NCBI GenBank assembly: GCA_041916775.1
Contig: JAYRYZ010000027.1
Location: 1-64,000, forward strand
DNA length: 64,000 nt
DNA from: UBA2357 sp041916775
GTDB taxonomy: Bacteria; Pseudomonadota; Gammaproteobacteria; Burkholderiales; Rhodocyclaceae
Direction: 5' to 3'
The translations under genes and the position numbers were made by a program. The notes beneath the pieces are model-generated. The model did not search any database. It was given only the letters and a program-made list of their open reading frames with translations, and was not told the origin of the DNA. Shown here in pieces: positions 1 through 8,650 of this stretch (positions within the stretch are counted from its first letter, which is position 1; every line of letters begins with the position of its first letter).

Positions 1-45
1 GTTGGCGACAATCCCAACGTCAGCCTGCCCGCGGTCGCAGCCTGA
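1..45 (+). CDS. possible C-terminal end of a gene entering from the left
   Basis: Frame 1 is open from the window edge to a TGA at 43-45 and would end ...SLPAVAA. Fourteen residues are too few to identify a family or prove coding. The GGGGTAT repeats at 219-240 resemble arm sites near integrase genes, so this could be the tail of a mobile-element gene, but that is a guess. Confidence 0.2.
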   Translation, partial: VGDNPNVSLPAVAA

Positions 46-290
46 CACGCGCTCCTGCCAAACCGGAGACGATGGCCCGCCGACCAATTCTGCTGACGCC
101 TCTTACACCACGCCCTGGGACACGATCTCGAACGACACGTAACGAGGCGTCGCCCCCACCTGATGCGGTACCATCGCTGCACCCTAGGCGGAAACATACA
201 GGGGCATCAAGCCCAACTGGGGGTATCTAAAGGGGTATTCTTTCAGAAAAGTTTTATAACTTATAACAATATCAATTACTTATTAATCAG
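46..290. other. non-coding region upstream of xth, with GGGGTAT repeat and AT-rich tract
   Basis: No convincing ORF is seen. Two direct copies of GGGGTAT lie at 220-226 and 232-238. A strongly AT-rich tract (about 241-289) follows directly before the xth start and contains TATAAC-like hexamers that could serve as its -10 region. The AT-rich tract contrasts with the surrounding high-GC genes. Confidence 0.4.
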
Positions 291-1061
291 ATGAAGATTG
301 CCACCTGGAACGTCAACTCCGTCAAGGTTCGCCTCCCCCACCTCGTCGACTGGCTGGCGACGAACCAGCCGGATGCGCTGTGCCTGCAGGAGCTGAAGTG
401 CGAGGACAAGGCCTTCCCGCTCGAGGCGCTGGCCGAGGCGGGCTACCGGGCCGTGTTCAACGGACAGAAGACCTACAACGGCGTTGCGATCCTGAGCCCG
501 GTCGCAGCCGGCGAAGCTACCGAGGTGGTGCGCGACATCCCCGGCTTCGCCGATGAGCAAAAGCGCGTGATCGCCGCCACGGTGAGCGGCGTGCGGGTGA
601 TCGGCGCGTACTTCCCCAACGGACAGGCGGTCGGCTCGGACAAGTTCGCATACAAGCTGCGCTGGCTGGAAGCACTCACAGCCTGGCTGCGCGAGGAGCT
701 CGCGCGCTATCCGCGCCTCGTGCTCACCGGCGACTTCAACATCGCGCCCGAGGCACGCGATGCTCACCCGGACTGGAAGGACGAAATCCACGTATCGACG
801 CCCGAGCGCGCGGCCTTCGCCGCACTCCTCGACCTGGGGCTGGTGGATGCGTTCCGCCTCTTCGATCAGCCCGAGCGCAGCTTCTCGTGGTGGGATTACC
901 GCATGATGGCCTTCCGGCGCAACTTCGGGTTGCGCATCGACCACGTGCTGGTGTCGCCGACACTCGTGCCGGAATGCCGCAGCTGTGTGGTCGACAAAGC
1001 ACCGCGAAAGCTCGAACGGCCTTCGGATCACGCGCCGGTGGTGCTGGAGCTCGCAACCTGA
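291..1061 (+). CDS. xth: exodeoxyribonuclease III
   Basis: The 256-residue protein matches the exonuclease III/AP endonuclease family along its whole length. The N-terminus MKIATWNVNSVKVR is the classic start. QELKCED carries the metal-binding Glu, LTGDFNIAP the catalytic Asp/Asn, WWDYR the family motif, and SDHAPVVLEL near the C-terminus the catalytic Asp-His. The family acts in base-excision repair, nicking 5' of abasic sites and degrading 3' ends. The ATG at 291 gives the usual family length and start; the upstream DNA is AT-rich and promoter-like. The next gene follows after 28 bp. Confidence 0.95.
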   Translation: MKIATWNVNSVKVRLPHLVDWLATNQPDALCLQELKCEDKAFPLEALAEAGYRAVFNGQKTYNGVAILSPVAAGEATEVVRDIPGFADEQKRVIAATVSGVRVIGAYFPNGQAVGSDKFAYKLRWLEALTAWLREELARYPRLVLTGDFNIAPEARDAHPDWKDEIHVSTPERAAFAALLDLGLVDAFRLFDQPERSFSWWDYRMMAFRRNFGLRIDHVLVSPTLVPECRSCVVDKAPRKLERPSDHAPVVLELAT

Positions 1062-1089
1062 AGCGACCGGGCAGCCAAGGGGAACGGAC

Positions 1090-1767
1090 ATGACGCAGGA
1101 CATCCACGCACTCGACCGGCTGGCACAGCGCTATCCGATGCTCGCCGCGCTTCCCGAGCCGTCGCGCCAGCGGCTGCTGACGTCGAGCCAGTGGGTGACG
1201 ATTCCCGCCGGCAGCCTCCTCTTCGACGACCACCAGGCGTGCGAGGGCTTTCCCTTTGTGGTGGAGGGCTCGGTGCGGGTGATCAAGTCGGCACCCAACG
1301 GACGCGAGCTGCCGCTCTACCGGGTGGCGCCCGGAGAGACCTGCATCATTTCCTCGTCCTGCCTGCTCGGCAAGGAGGACTACAACGCGCGCGGCGTCAC
1401 CGAGGCGGAGACAGAGCTGGTGCTGCTCGCGCGCCCGGCCTTCGATGCCCTGCTTGCCGAACCGGTGTTCCGCAACTTCGTGTTCCACCTCTTTGCCGAG
1501 CGCATCGCAGACTTGATGCAGCTGATCGAAGAGGTGGCGTTCAAGCGCCTCGACCAGCGCCTCGCCACACTGCTGCTGGGCAAGGGGCGGATCGTGCATG
1601 TCACGCACCAACAACTGGCCGACGAGCTCGGCAGCGTGCGCGAGTTCGTCAGCCGCCTACTGAAGGGCTTTGCCGCACAAGGCCTGGTGCGGCTCGCGCG
1701 GGAGCAGATCGAGATTCTCGACCCAGCCGGCCTGCGCCGCGTCGCGGCGGACAGCCGCACCGACTGA
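1090..1767 (+). CDS. Crp/Fnr-family transcriptional regulator
   Basis: The 225-residue protein has an N-terminal cyclic-nucleotide-binding-like beta-roll (about 30-130), a long dimerisation helix and a C-terminal Crp-type winged helix. The recognition region is HQQLADELGSVREFVSRLL (about 178-196). No canonical phosphate-binding cassette is seen, so cAMP binding is doubtful. Cysteines at 51, 85 and 91 (GETC...SSSC) could form a redox or thiol sensor, but the four-Cys Fnr cluster pattern is absent. The start at 1090 is preferred over an upstream in-frame start inside xth because it follows an AAGGGGAACGGAC ribosome site. The following DUF2892 gene may be its target or partner. Confidence 0.85.
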   Translation: MTQDIHALDRLAQRYPMLAALPEPSRQRLLTSSQWVTIPAGSLLFDDHQACEGFPFVVEGSVRVIKSAPNGRELPLYRVAPGETCIISSSCLLGKEDYNARGVTEAETELVLLARPAFDALLAEPVFRNFVFHLFAERIADLMQLIEEVAFKRLDQRLATLLLGKGRIVHVTHQQLADELGSVREFVSRLLKGFAAQGLVRLAREQIEILDPAGLRRVAADSRTD

Positions 1768-1881
1768 CACAGTCGCCTGTGATCGAGCCGCAAGGGCGCT
1801 ATGTATCCCAGGTTACAGACAGGGACGCGCGCGACTGGTGAAATGGCGCCACCTTCACCAACAGATCGCAGGAGTCACATC

Positions 1882-2076
1882 ATGAAAAGCAATGTAGGTG
1901 GTATCGACAAGATTCTCCGCATCGTCGCCGGCATCGTCCTGATCGTGCTGGGCGTCATGGGCATCGGCGCACCGTGGACCTTCATCGGAGTGGTCCCGCT
2001 CGCCACCGGCCTGCTGGGCTGGTGCCCACTGTATCCGCTGCTGGGCCTGAACACCTGCCCGGTGAAGAACCAGTAA
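1882..2076 (+). CDS. DUF2892 (YgaP-type) small inner-membrane protein
   Basis: This 64-residue protein starts MKSNVGGIDKILRIVAG, typical of the DUF2892 domain found alone or fused to rhodanese in YgaP. Two hydrophobic segments (about 10-30 and 34-50) form a membrane hairpin, and the end LGLNTCP keeps the conserved Cys-Pro. GGAG at 1871-1874 with 7-bp spacing fixes the ATG at 1882. It lies just after the Crp/Fnr-type regulator, an arrangement fitting sulfur or redox control. Its biochemical role is unknown. Confidence 0.85.
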   Translation: MKSNVGGIDKILRIVAGIVLIVLGVMGIGAPWTFIGVVPLATGLLGWCPLYPLLGLNTCPVKNQ

Positions 2077-2100
2077 GCGCACCCTGCTCAGCTGCTGAAA

Positions 2101-2130
2101 CGACGAGGCCCGGGAAACCGGGCCTCGTCG
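2101..2130. terminator. perfect 13-bp hairpin between convergent genes
   Basis: CGACGAGGCCCGG, a GAAA tetraloop and the exact reverse complement form a 13-bp stem between the DUF2892 gene and the PEP-CTERM gene that faces it. There is no long T run, so it may act as a bidirectional terminator or an mRNA 3'-end stabiliser. Confidence 0.7.
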
Positions 2131-2148
2131 CGTTCACGATGGTGTCGT

Positions 2149-2916
2149 TCAGCCCCGGCGGCGGCGCAGGCCCAACAGGCTAGCCAGGCCGGCAGCGACC
2201 AGTGCGATGCTGCCAGGCTCAGGCACGCGCGACGGAGGATCCGCCGTGATCATGTCCTGCGCGCCCGCGTTCTCGAGCGTCATCGCAAAGCGCTTGTCGA
2301 GGCTGTTCGCAAGTGGAATCGCAGCAAAGAACTCGTCCAGCCAGCCCTTGGTCTTCGACTCCAGCCCGGAAGCCTTGAAGTCGCCACCGCCGACGCTCCA
2401 GGCGCTGCTGGTATCGAAACGGCTCTCCCAAATGCCGAGCTGAATCGCCGAACCCTGCAGCCCATTCAGCGGACGCGCCCATGCGTATGGGTCGAGCCAA
2501 TCGTTGGAGTTGCCGTGCATCACATAGTTGACCGCGCCGAGGAAGTCGAGCGTGCGGTCGGTCGGCCCGTCGAAGTTCACCGTGTAGCGCACGACCTGTC
2601 CGCCACGGATACCCTCGTACAGGTCGTAGCAGTACATGAAGACCTGGTCGACCCCGTCGACGAAGATGCTCGACTCGATCCCGACGAGATCGGTGGCGTC
2701 GCCGCTGAAGCGGCCTGCCGCAACACCGGCGGTCTGGCTGCCGGCCCCACTCTGCTTCAGGTAGGTGATGGAAACGTTGTCGTGGGTTGCCCCGGAACCG
2801 GCCGTGAAGCCCCCAAAGATCGGATTGTCGAAGGTAATGGTGACAGCTGCGGCATGGACGGCCCCACTGAGGGTCAGGGCGGCAGTGGCGAGCGCGAGGC
2901 GGGAGGCTTTGGACAT
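2149..2916 (-). CDS. PEP-CTERM sorting-domain exported protein
   Basis: The 255-residue protein has an N-terminal signal peptide (MSKASRLALATAALTLSGAV, cleavage near AVHAAA). The C-terminal sorting signal is VPEPGS, a hydrophobic helix (IALVAAGLASLLGL) and a basic tail RRRRG. That tripartite end is the known recognition signal of EpsH-type exosortases, which process such proteins at the inner membrane for export in EPS- and floc-forming bacteria. The middle is a secreted beta-rich domain with no recognised enzyme motif. The ATG at 2916 is chosen because the signal peptide begins there; an upstream start adds 14 residues. A sigma-54 promoter lies 38 bp upstream. Confidence 0.88.
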   Translation of the reverse strand: MSKASRLALATAALTLSGAVHAAAVTITFDNPIFGGFTAGSGATHDNVSITYLKQSGAGSQTAGVAAGRFSGDATDLVGIESSIFVDGVDQVFMYCYDLYEGIRGGQVVRYTVNFDGPTDRTLDFLGAVNYVMHGNSNDWLDPYAWARPLNGLQGSAIQLGIWESRFDTSSAWSVGGGDFKASGLESKTKGWLDEFFAAIPLANSLDKRFAMTLENAGAQDMITADPPSRVPEPGSIALVAAGLASLLGLRRRRG

Positions 2917-2953
2917 GGGGCACACTTTGCGTTGTGGTCTATGGCGACCCCTA

Positions 2954-2969
2954 AGCACCTCGTGTGCCA
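2954..2969 (-). promoter_or_regulatory. sigma-54 promoter of the PEP-CTERM gene
   Basis: On the minus strand TGGCACACGAGGTGCT matches the RpoN consensus TGGCACGN4TTGCW. The invariant GG and GC are present at exactly 10-bp spacing. It predicts a transcript start about 27 bp upstream of the ATG at 2916. PEP-CTERM genes in exosortase bacteria are known to be controlled by RpoN with the PrsK/PrsR system. The AT-rich DNA at 2980-3115 is a plausible place for the activator site, but no clear palindrome was found there. Confidence 0.75.
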
Positions 2970-3115
2970 GAAACTACAAAGCACTGATCTTCAATAGATT
3001 TGCTGAATTCGTCGCATCAATACCGCACCCGAAGTGTAAGATTATTCGACATTTATTCCTTTAAATTCAATTACTTATTCGTTATCGCATAACCCGGATC
3101 AGGCAAGGAACAATG

Positions 3116-3910
3116 TCACACTCGGCCATCTTTTTCCGCCCGCGCGACGAGATGATTGCAGATCGCCACGAACTGCGTCACGGTCAGCCGCTCGCCGCGC
3201 AGGCCGGGATCCAGCCCGAGCGCGGCGAAGTCGGCTTCATCGAGGAAATCGCGCAAGGTGTTGCGCAGGGTCTTGCGCCGCTGGCCGAAGGCAGCCGTGA
3301 CGATGCGGCCGAGCAGATCCTCGTCGCGCGCGGTGAGCTCCGTGGCGGGCAAGGGCACCATGCGCACGATGCTGGAGGTGACCTTGGGCGCCGGCCGAAA
3401 GGCGCCAGGTGGCACGTCGAACAAGCGCGCCATGCGGAAGCGGTATTGCAGCATCACCGACAGCCGGCCGTAGTCGTCCGTGCCCGGCTCGGCCACCATG
3501 CGCATCACCACCTCCTTCTGCAGCATGAAGGTGAGGTCGCGCACCCGCTCGGCAAAGCACGCGAGGTGGAACAGCAGCGGCGTGGAGATGTTGTAGGGCA
3601 GGTTGCCCACCACGCGCAGCGGCGCCGGCAGGGTCGCGAAGTCGAACTTCAGCGCGTCGCCCTCGTGGATGGTGATGCGCGCAGCAGTGTGGCGCTCGCG
3701 CAGGCGCGCGATCAGATCGCGGTCGATCTCGACGACATGGAGGTGCCCCAGGCGCTCGAGCAGCGGCTCCGTCATCGCGCCGAGGCCGGGGCCGATCTCG
3801 ACCATGGCCTCGCCTTCGACCGGGCGGATCGCGTCGATGATCTTGCGGATGATGTTGGGATCGGTCAGGAAGTTCTGGCCGAAGCGTTTGCGCGCGCGGT
3901 GCTCGCTCAT
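3116..3910 (-). CDS. rsmA: 16S rRNA dimethyladenosine transferase RsmA (KsgA)
   Basis: The 264-residue SAM-dependent methyltransferase dimethylates two adjacent adenosines near the 3' end of 16S rRNA during 30S maturation. The N-terminal signature is RKRFGQNFL. The SAM site is MVEIGPGLGAMTEPLL, and the catalytic motif is VGNLPYNIST. The C-terminal helical domain is complete. Its ATG overlaps the pdxA stop by 4 bp, so it is the last gene of the leftward lptD-surA-pdxA-rsmA operon, the order known from many Proteobacteria. Confidence 0.95.
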   Translation of the reverse strand: MSEHRARKRFGQNFLTDPNIIRKIIDAIRPVEGEAMVEIGPGLGAMTEPLLERLGHLHVVEIDRDLIARLRERHTAARITIHEGDALKFDFATLPAPLRVVGNLPYNISTPLLFHLACFAERVRDLTFMLQKEVVMRMVAEPGTDDYGRLSVMLQYRFRMARLFDVPPGAFRPAPKVTSSIVRMVPLPATELTARDEDLLGRIVTAAFGQRRKTLRNTLRDFLDEADFAALGLDPGLRGERLTVTQFVAICNHLVARAEKDGRV

Positions 3911-4944
3911 GCCGGAGCCACTTTGCCCGTCGCAGCGACGACCGCGCTCGCGGCTCGCCGCCGCGCCATGTCGATCGCGAGCTCGACCGCCGCGTAGAGG
4001 CTGCCCGCCTCGGCGCGCCCCGTCCCGGCGAGATCCAGCGCAGTGCCATGATCCACCGAGGTGCGGATGATCGGCAGCCCGAGCGTGACGTTGATGCCGC
4101 CGCCGAAGCTCGCATGCTTGAGCACCGGCAAGCCCTGGTCGTGGTACATCGCCAGCACCGCGTCGCCCTGGTCGAGGGTATGCGGTACGAACAACGTGTC
4201 TGCCGGCAAGGGTCCGACGAGCTGCATGCCCTCCTCGCGCAATTGCGCGAGCACTGGCGTGATGACCTCGATCTCCTCGCGCCCCATGTGCCCGCCCTCG
4301 CCCGCGTGGGGGTTGAGGCCGGCGACGAGGATGCGCGGCGCCGCGAGGCCGAAGCGCTCGACCAGATCCGCATGCAGGATGCGCAAGGTGCGCACGAGCA
4401 GGTCCGGCGTGATCGCCGCGGGCACCGCCGACAACGGCAGGTGGGTGGTTGCGAGTGCGACGCGCATGCCACCACCCACCAACATCATCACCACCAGAGG
4501 CGTTGCGGTGTGTTCGGCGAGATACTCGGTATGCCCCGAGAACGGCACACCGGCATCATTGATGACCGCCTTGTGCACCGGTGCGGTCACCATCGCGGCA
4601 AACTCGCCGCTCACACAGCCGGCCAGCGCAAGATCGAGCAAACCCAGGACATGCGCAGCGTTCGCGGGATCGAGCTTGCCGGGCCGGGATGGCGTACGGA
4701 CCGGCACGTGCAGCACCTCGAGCGTGCCACGCGGCGCAGGGCCGGCCGCACGATCGTAGTCACGCAGCTTTACCCAGGGTGCGAACAGGGTCGCACGGTT
4801 GGCGAGGAGGTCGCGGTCGCCAATCACGACCAACCGCGCCGGCCAGTCGCGCTGCACGAGCGCACCGCACAGCTCCGGGCCAACCCCCGCAGGCTCACCC
4901 GCGGTGACCGCGATCACCGGCGCTTCGACGGCTGTCATGCTCAT
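3907..4944 (-). CDS. pdxA: 4-hydroxythreonine-4-phosphate dehydrogenase PdxA
   Basis: The 345-residue enzyme catalyses the NAD-dependent oxidation of 4-phosphohydroxy-threonine in pyridoxal-phosphate synthesis. The start region IAVTAGEPAGVGPE is the family signature. FSGHTEYLAE, GLNPHAGEGG and MYHDQGLPVLK carry the substrate- and metal-binding histidines and aspartate. Length is normal. It overlaps surA upstream and rsmA downstream by 4 bp each, so translation is coupled. Confidence 0.95.
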   Translation of the reverse strand: MSMTAVEAPVIAVTAGEPAGVGPELCGALVQRDWPARLVVIGDRDLLANRATLFAPWVKLRDYDRAAGPAPRGTLEVLHVPVRTPSRPGKLDPANAAHVLGLLDLALAGCVSGEFAAMVTAPVHKAVINDAGVPFSGHTEYLAEHTATPLVVMMLVGGGMRVALATTHLPLSAVPAAITPDLLVRTLRILHADLVERFGLAAPRILVAGLNPHAGEGGHMGREEIEVITPVLAQLREEGMQLVGPLPADTLFVPHTLDQGDAVLAMYHDQGLPVLKHASFGGGINVTLGLPIIRTSVDHGTALDLAGTGRAEAGSLYAAVELAIDMARRRAASAVVAATGKVAPA

Positions 4945-6248
4945 TCCTGCTCGAGGCGCAGCTCGACATAAGCGGCGTCACGCAGTTGGCGAAGCCAGTC
5001 ATTGAAGGCCTCGTCCGCCTTGCGGTTGCGCAGCGCCTGACGCGCGGCATTGCGCTTGCGCGACTCGGAGACGTCCTGCACGCGACGCTCGAGCACCTGG
5101 ATCAGGTGCCAGCCGAAGGGCGACTTCACCGGCGGGCTGACCTCGCCCGGGCGCAGCTCGTTCATCGCACGCTCGAACTCGGGCACGGTGTCGCCGACGT
5201 CCAGCCAGCCCAAGTCGCCGCCCTTGGCTGCTGACAGGTCGGCGGAGTTCGCGCGCGCGAGGTCCTCGAAGGATTCGCCATTGACGACCCGTTCGCGCAG
5301 GCCGATCAGCCGACTCTCGGCCTCGGCGTCGGACAGCACTTCGGAGGTCTTCAGGAGGATGTGCCGCGCCCGCGTCTGTTCGACCTCGGATGGCCCGGCG
5401 AGCTCACCGCCGCGCGCCGCGAGCAACTTCATGATGTGCAGTCCGGCAGAGCTGCGCAGCACCGGCGACACCTCGCCCGGCTGAAGCCCCTGCAGCGCGT
5501 CGGCGAATATCGCCGGCATGCGGTCCATGCCGCGCCAGCCGATCTGGCCGCCATTCATTGCGTCCGGGGCCTCGGAGTAGGTCGCCGCGAGCTGACCGAA
5601 ATCCTCGCCCGCGGCAAGCCGCTTCATCACCTCGTTGGCGCGGTTGGTGATCTTCACGATGTCGGCCTGGGTAGGCGACTCGGGCGCCTTGATGAGGATG
5701 TGCGCCACCATGTACTCGCGACCGCTGAAGGCGTCCGGGTTGGTGGCGATGAAGTTGTCGATCTCGGCTTCGGTCACCGTGACCTGACTGTCCACCTCGC
5801 GCTCGCGCAGGCGGGTGAGCAGGATCTCGGTGCGGATCTGTTCGCGGAAACGGTCCCAGCCGATGCCGTCGGCGTCGAGGCGGGCACGCAGCTCGGCTTC
5901 GGTGAGGCGGTTGTTCTCGGCGATGCGCGCGATCGCGCGTCGGAGCGTCTCGTCATCGACGCGGATGGCCGTCTCCTCGGCACGCTGGCGCTGCACCTTC
6001 TCGAGCACCAGACGCTCCAGCACCTGCCGCTCCAGCACGTCCGCGCGCGGCAGCTGCACACCCTGGCGGGTGAGCTGGGCCACCGCCTGGTTCACCCGGC
6101 TGCGCAGCTCGACCATGGTGACGACCTCCTTGTTCACGACGGCGACCACGCGATCCACCGCGACCGCGGTCTGTGCGTGGAGGGCCGGCGCGGCGAAGAT
6201 GCAGGCAGCGGCGAGCAGGGACGGGATGAGTCTGGTGGGCATGCGCAT
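4941..6248 (-). CDS. surA: periplasmic chaperone and peptidyl-prolyl isomerase SurA
   Basis: The 435-residue protein has a signal peptide (about 1-25, ending ALHAQ) and an N-terminal chaperone domain opening DRVVAVVNKEVVT. Two parvulin-type rotamase domains follow, starting near EYMVAHILIK and TRARHILLKT. A C-terminal helix completes the chaperone core. SurA escorts outer-membrane beta-barrels, including LptD, to the BAM complex, and lptD is the next gene upstream. A second ATG two codons in (6242) is an equally good start. Confidence 0.95.
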   Translation of the reverse strand: MRMPTRLIPSLLAAACIFAAPALHAQTAVAVDRVVAVVNKEVVTMVELRSRVNQAVAQLTRQGVQLPRADVLERQVLERLVLEKVQRQRAEETAIRVDDETLRRAIARIAENNRLTEAELRARLDADGIGWDRFREQIRTEILLTRLREREVDSQVTVTEAEIDNFIATNPDAFSGREYMVAHILIKAPESPTQADIVKITNRANEVMKRLAAGEDFGQLAATYSEAPDAMNGGQIGWRGMDRMPAIFADALQGLQPGEVSPVLRSSAGLHIMKLLAARGGELAGPSEVEQTRARHILLKTSEVLSDAEAESRLIGLRERVVNGESFEDLARANSADLSAAKGGDLGWLDVGDTVPEFERAMNELRPGEVSPPVKSPFGWHLIQVLERRVQDVSESRKRNAARQALRNRKADEAFNDWLRQLRDAAYVELRLEQE

Positions 6249-6270
6249 GGTGAGTGTGGGTCCGATTGCG

Positions 6271-6300
6271 GATTCGTCGATATTCGTCGATGTTCGTCGC
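6271..6300. repeat. three tandem 10-bp units between lptD and surA
   Basis: Three adjacent decamers share TTCGTCGA (GATTCGTCGA, TATTCGTCGA, TGTTCGTCGC) in the 66-bp gap between the lptD stop and the surA start. One helical turn per unit would suit a protein-binding array, but simple slippage is equally likely. Confidence 0.5.
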
Positions 6301-6314
6301 TCTGCGGGGCAGCG

Positions 6315-8549
6315 TCAGTTGCCGCCGAAGAGGCGCTCTTCCGGCGCGTCGTTGATCTTGCCATAGCCCGGCACGCTGCGCCGGAGCAGATTCACCGGGC
6401 TGGGGCCGAGGCTGCCCAGGCCCGAGAGCTCGAGTTGGAAGAAGAGCGCGTTGGTGGCGTCGTCCGGGTTGGTGGCGAAGCGGTGCAGCGCGGTGCGGAA
6501 CACCCAGCAGCCGCCGTTGTACTCCAGGCCGCCGATCGCCTCGGTGATCCGGCCTTCCTGAATGGATCGGCTCACCCGCGCCACGCCGTACCAGCCGTCG
6601 CCGAGCGGCCACTGGCCCGAGACGTCGATGTCGCGCAGCACGCCGCGCGAGTAGCGATAACCGATGTTGAAGGCCTTGAAGGGTTCGGGCTGGTAGCGCA
6701 CGCCGAAATTGAAGCGCTGCGTCACCGCGTCCTCGGCGTTGTACTGCAGCGCAGTGTCGACCGAGGTGGTGGCGGTGATGCGCCCGCTCGCCGCGGCGAG
6801 GATGTCGGTGTTGTTGGAGGCGGTGACCTTCTCGTCCGGCAACAATACGCGTCGATCGTCGAAGTAGTAGCGCTGGCCGATCGTCGCACGGAAGCGCTCG
6901 CGTCCGCTCGCCGGCTCGATGAAGCGCGTCGTCACCGCGGCCGTCACCTGGTTGGCATCGGCGATCCGATCAATGCCGGCATAACGGTTCTCGGAGAAGA
7001 TCTGCGCGAAGCCGAAGTCGTAGATCGCGGTGTCGAACACCGGCACATCGTTCTGGCGACGGTACGGCACGTTCACATACATCAGGCGCGGTTCCAGCGT
7101 CTGCCGGTAGGCGTTGCCGAAAAGCTCGGTATCGCGATCGAAGAAAAGACCGCTGTCCACCGAGAAAACCGGCATCGAGCGGGTGATGTCCTTGCGCCCG
7201 CCGGCCAGCGCCTCGTCGAGCGCATAGCGGGTGTGGTGCAGCGCAATCCTGGGGGTGACGTAATACCCCGCTGTCTCGATCGGCAGCGACAACTGCGGGT
7301 TGAGCAGCAGGCGACTGCCAGTGGCCTTGTCTGCGTCGGGGTGGTCGAAATCCACGAACTCGCCGCGTAGCGAAAGGACCAGGCCTGCCGGGAGATCTCC
7401 ACGACGCCCTTCAAGCAGCAACTGAGGCAAGCGCCGGTAGGGTTCGATGCCGGAGAGCGTCTGGTAGCTCTGCACCAGTGCCGAGGCGGTCCACCAACCG
7501 CCGCCGGTGTAGCGCAGGCGCGCTTCGCGCAGCAGGTTGGAGCGCGAGGCGCCTTCGATACGCGAGCTCAGGTCCTCGAAGTACTGGTCGTCGGAGACCG
7601 CGTTGAGGTCGAGCGACGCGAACAGATGCGGCGCGAGCCACTGCGCGTGCTGCAACGCACCGAGCGAGCGCGCCTCGCCGGTGACGCGGTCCTGCAGCCA
7701 CTCGCCGCGCACGCTGCCACTACTCTGCTGCGTAAGGTAGCGGAACTCGCCTGCGAGCTGCAGGCCGCGCCGCGTCATCAGGCGGGGTGCGAAGGTGGCG
7801 TCGTAGTTCGGCGCGAGGTTGAAGTAGTAGGGCAGCGACAGATCGAAGCCGGTCTTGTTGGAGAGCCCCACCGTCGGCGGCAGCAGACCGGACTGGCGCT
7901 GCCCGGCGAGCGGGAACTCCACCCACGGCCACCACAGCAGCGTCGTGTCCTTGAACACCAGAGAGCTGCCCTGCGAGACGCCCACCTCGCGGTCGTAGTC
8001 GAGCTGCAGCTCGCTGGACTTGAGGTACCAATCCGGATCCGGCGCCTCGCAGGTGCTCCAGGTCGCGTCCTTCAGCCGGTACTGGTTCTCGCCCTCGAAC
8101 TGCAGAACCTCCGCCTCGCCCTGCCCGACCACCTCGCGCGGCGCGGCGCTACCGTCGCCGGAAACCGCGCGACGCATGGTGTAGCGCGGCGACTGGATCT
8201 CGCCGGTGGACTCGTGCACCACCAGGCGGCCGCGCGGCCCGGTGATCACGCTGCCGTCGCGCTCGATGCGCACGTTGCCCTCGGCCAGCACCTCGTCGGC
8301 GAGCTCGCGGTAGGTCAGGCGATCAGCGTTCAGCAGCGAGCCGTCACGGCGCAACTCCGCCGCACCCTCGGCCACGGTCTCCTGCAGCCGCGTGCCGTAA
8401 AGGCGCTCGCCGGAGATCTCGGTGGCGCCGGGCGCGGTGGGTGTGACACTGCTCCCGGCGAGCGGCGAGCCATCGTCAGCCGCGGCCGGCAGCGCGAGCG
8501 CCGCCAGCAGAAGCGGCAGGATTCTCGACCGTGGATGGATTCCGGACAT
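6315..8549 (-). CDS. lptD: LPS-assembly outer-membrane protein LptD
   Basis: The 744-residue protein has a signal peptide (MSGIHPRSRILPLLLAALAL, then PAAADD). An OstA/LptA-like N-terminal domain (about 55-190) precedes a C-terminal beta-barrel that inserts LPS into the outer leaflet. The segment around STCEAPDPDWYL between the two domains and the late GGCWVFRTALHRF segment hold the conserved cysteines used for disulfides. An in-frame extension of 57 codons upstream lacks signal-peptide character, so 8549 is preferred. It is divergent from amgK and first in the surA-pdxA-rsmA operon. Confidence 0.93.
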   Translation of the reverse strand: MSGIHPRSRILPLLLAALALPAAADDGSPLAGSSVTPTAPGATEISGERLYGTRLQETVAEGAAELRRDGSLLNADRLTYRELADEVLAEGNVRIERDGSVITGPRGRLVVHESTGEIQSPRYTMRRAVSGDGSAAPREVVGQGEAEVLQFEGENQYRLKDATWSTCEAPDPDWYLKSSELQLDYDREVGVSQGSSLVFKDTTLLWWPWVEFPLAGQRQSGLLPPTVGLSNKTGFDLSLPYYFNLAPNYDATFAPRLMTRRGLQLAGEFRYLTQQSSGSVRGEWLQDRVTGEARSLGALQHAQWLAPHLFASLDLNAVSDDQYFEDLSSRIEGASRSNLLREARLRYTGGGWWTASALVQSYQTLSGIEPYRRLPQLLLEGRRGDLPAGLVLSLRGEFVDFDHPDADKATGSRLLLNPQLSLPIETAGYYVTPRIALHHTRYALDEALAGGRKDITRSMPVFSVDSGLFFDRDTELFGNAYRQTLEPRLMYVNVPYRRQNDVPVFDTAIYDFGFAQIFSENRYAGIDRIADANQVTAAVTTRFIEPASGRERFRATIGQRYYFDDRRVLLPDEKVTASNNTDILAAASGRITATTSVDTALQYNAEDAVTQRFNFGVRYQPEPFKAFNIGYRYSRGVLRDIDVSGQWPLGDGWYGVARVSRSIQEGRITEAIGGLEYNGGCWVFRTALHRFATNPDDATNALFFQLELSGLGSLGPSPVNLLRRSVPGYGKINDAPEERLFGGN

Positions 8550-8650
8550 TCGCAAACAGAGACTCCTCAGCCGCGTGGCGCCTGTCGCCACCCGCGCGTG
8601 CGGGGAACGGCCCCGCCTTTTGATAAACTCGCGGATTTTACACGAAGCAC

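Noticed and set aside
5361..7370. 669-codon plus-strand ORF opposite surA and lptD
   Set aside because: Crosses the surA-lptD gap on the wrong strand and shows only His/Arg/Ala-rich composition.
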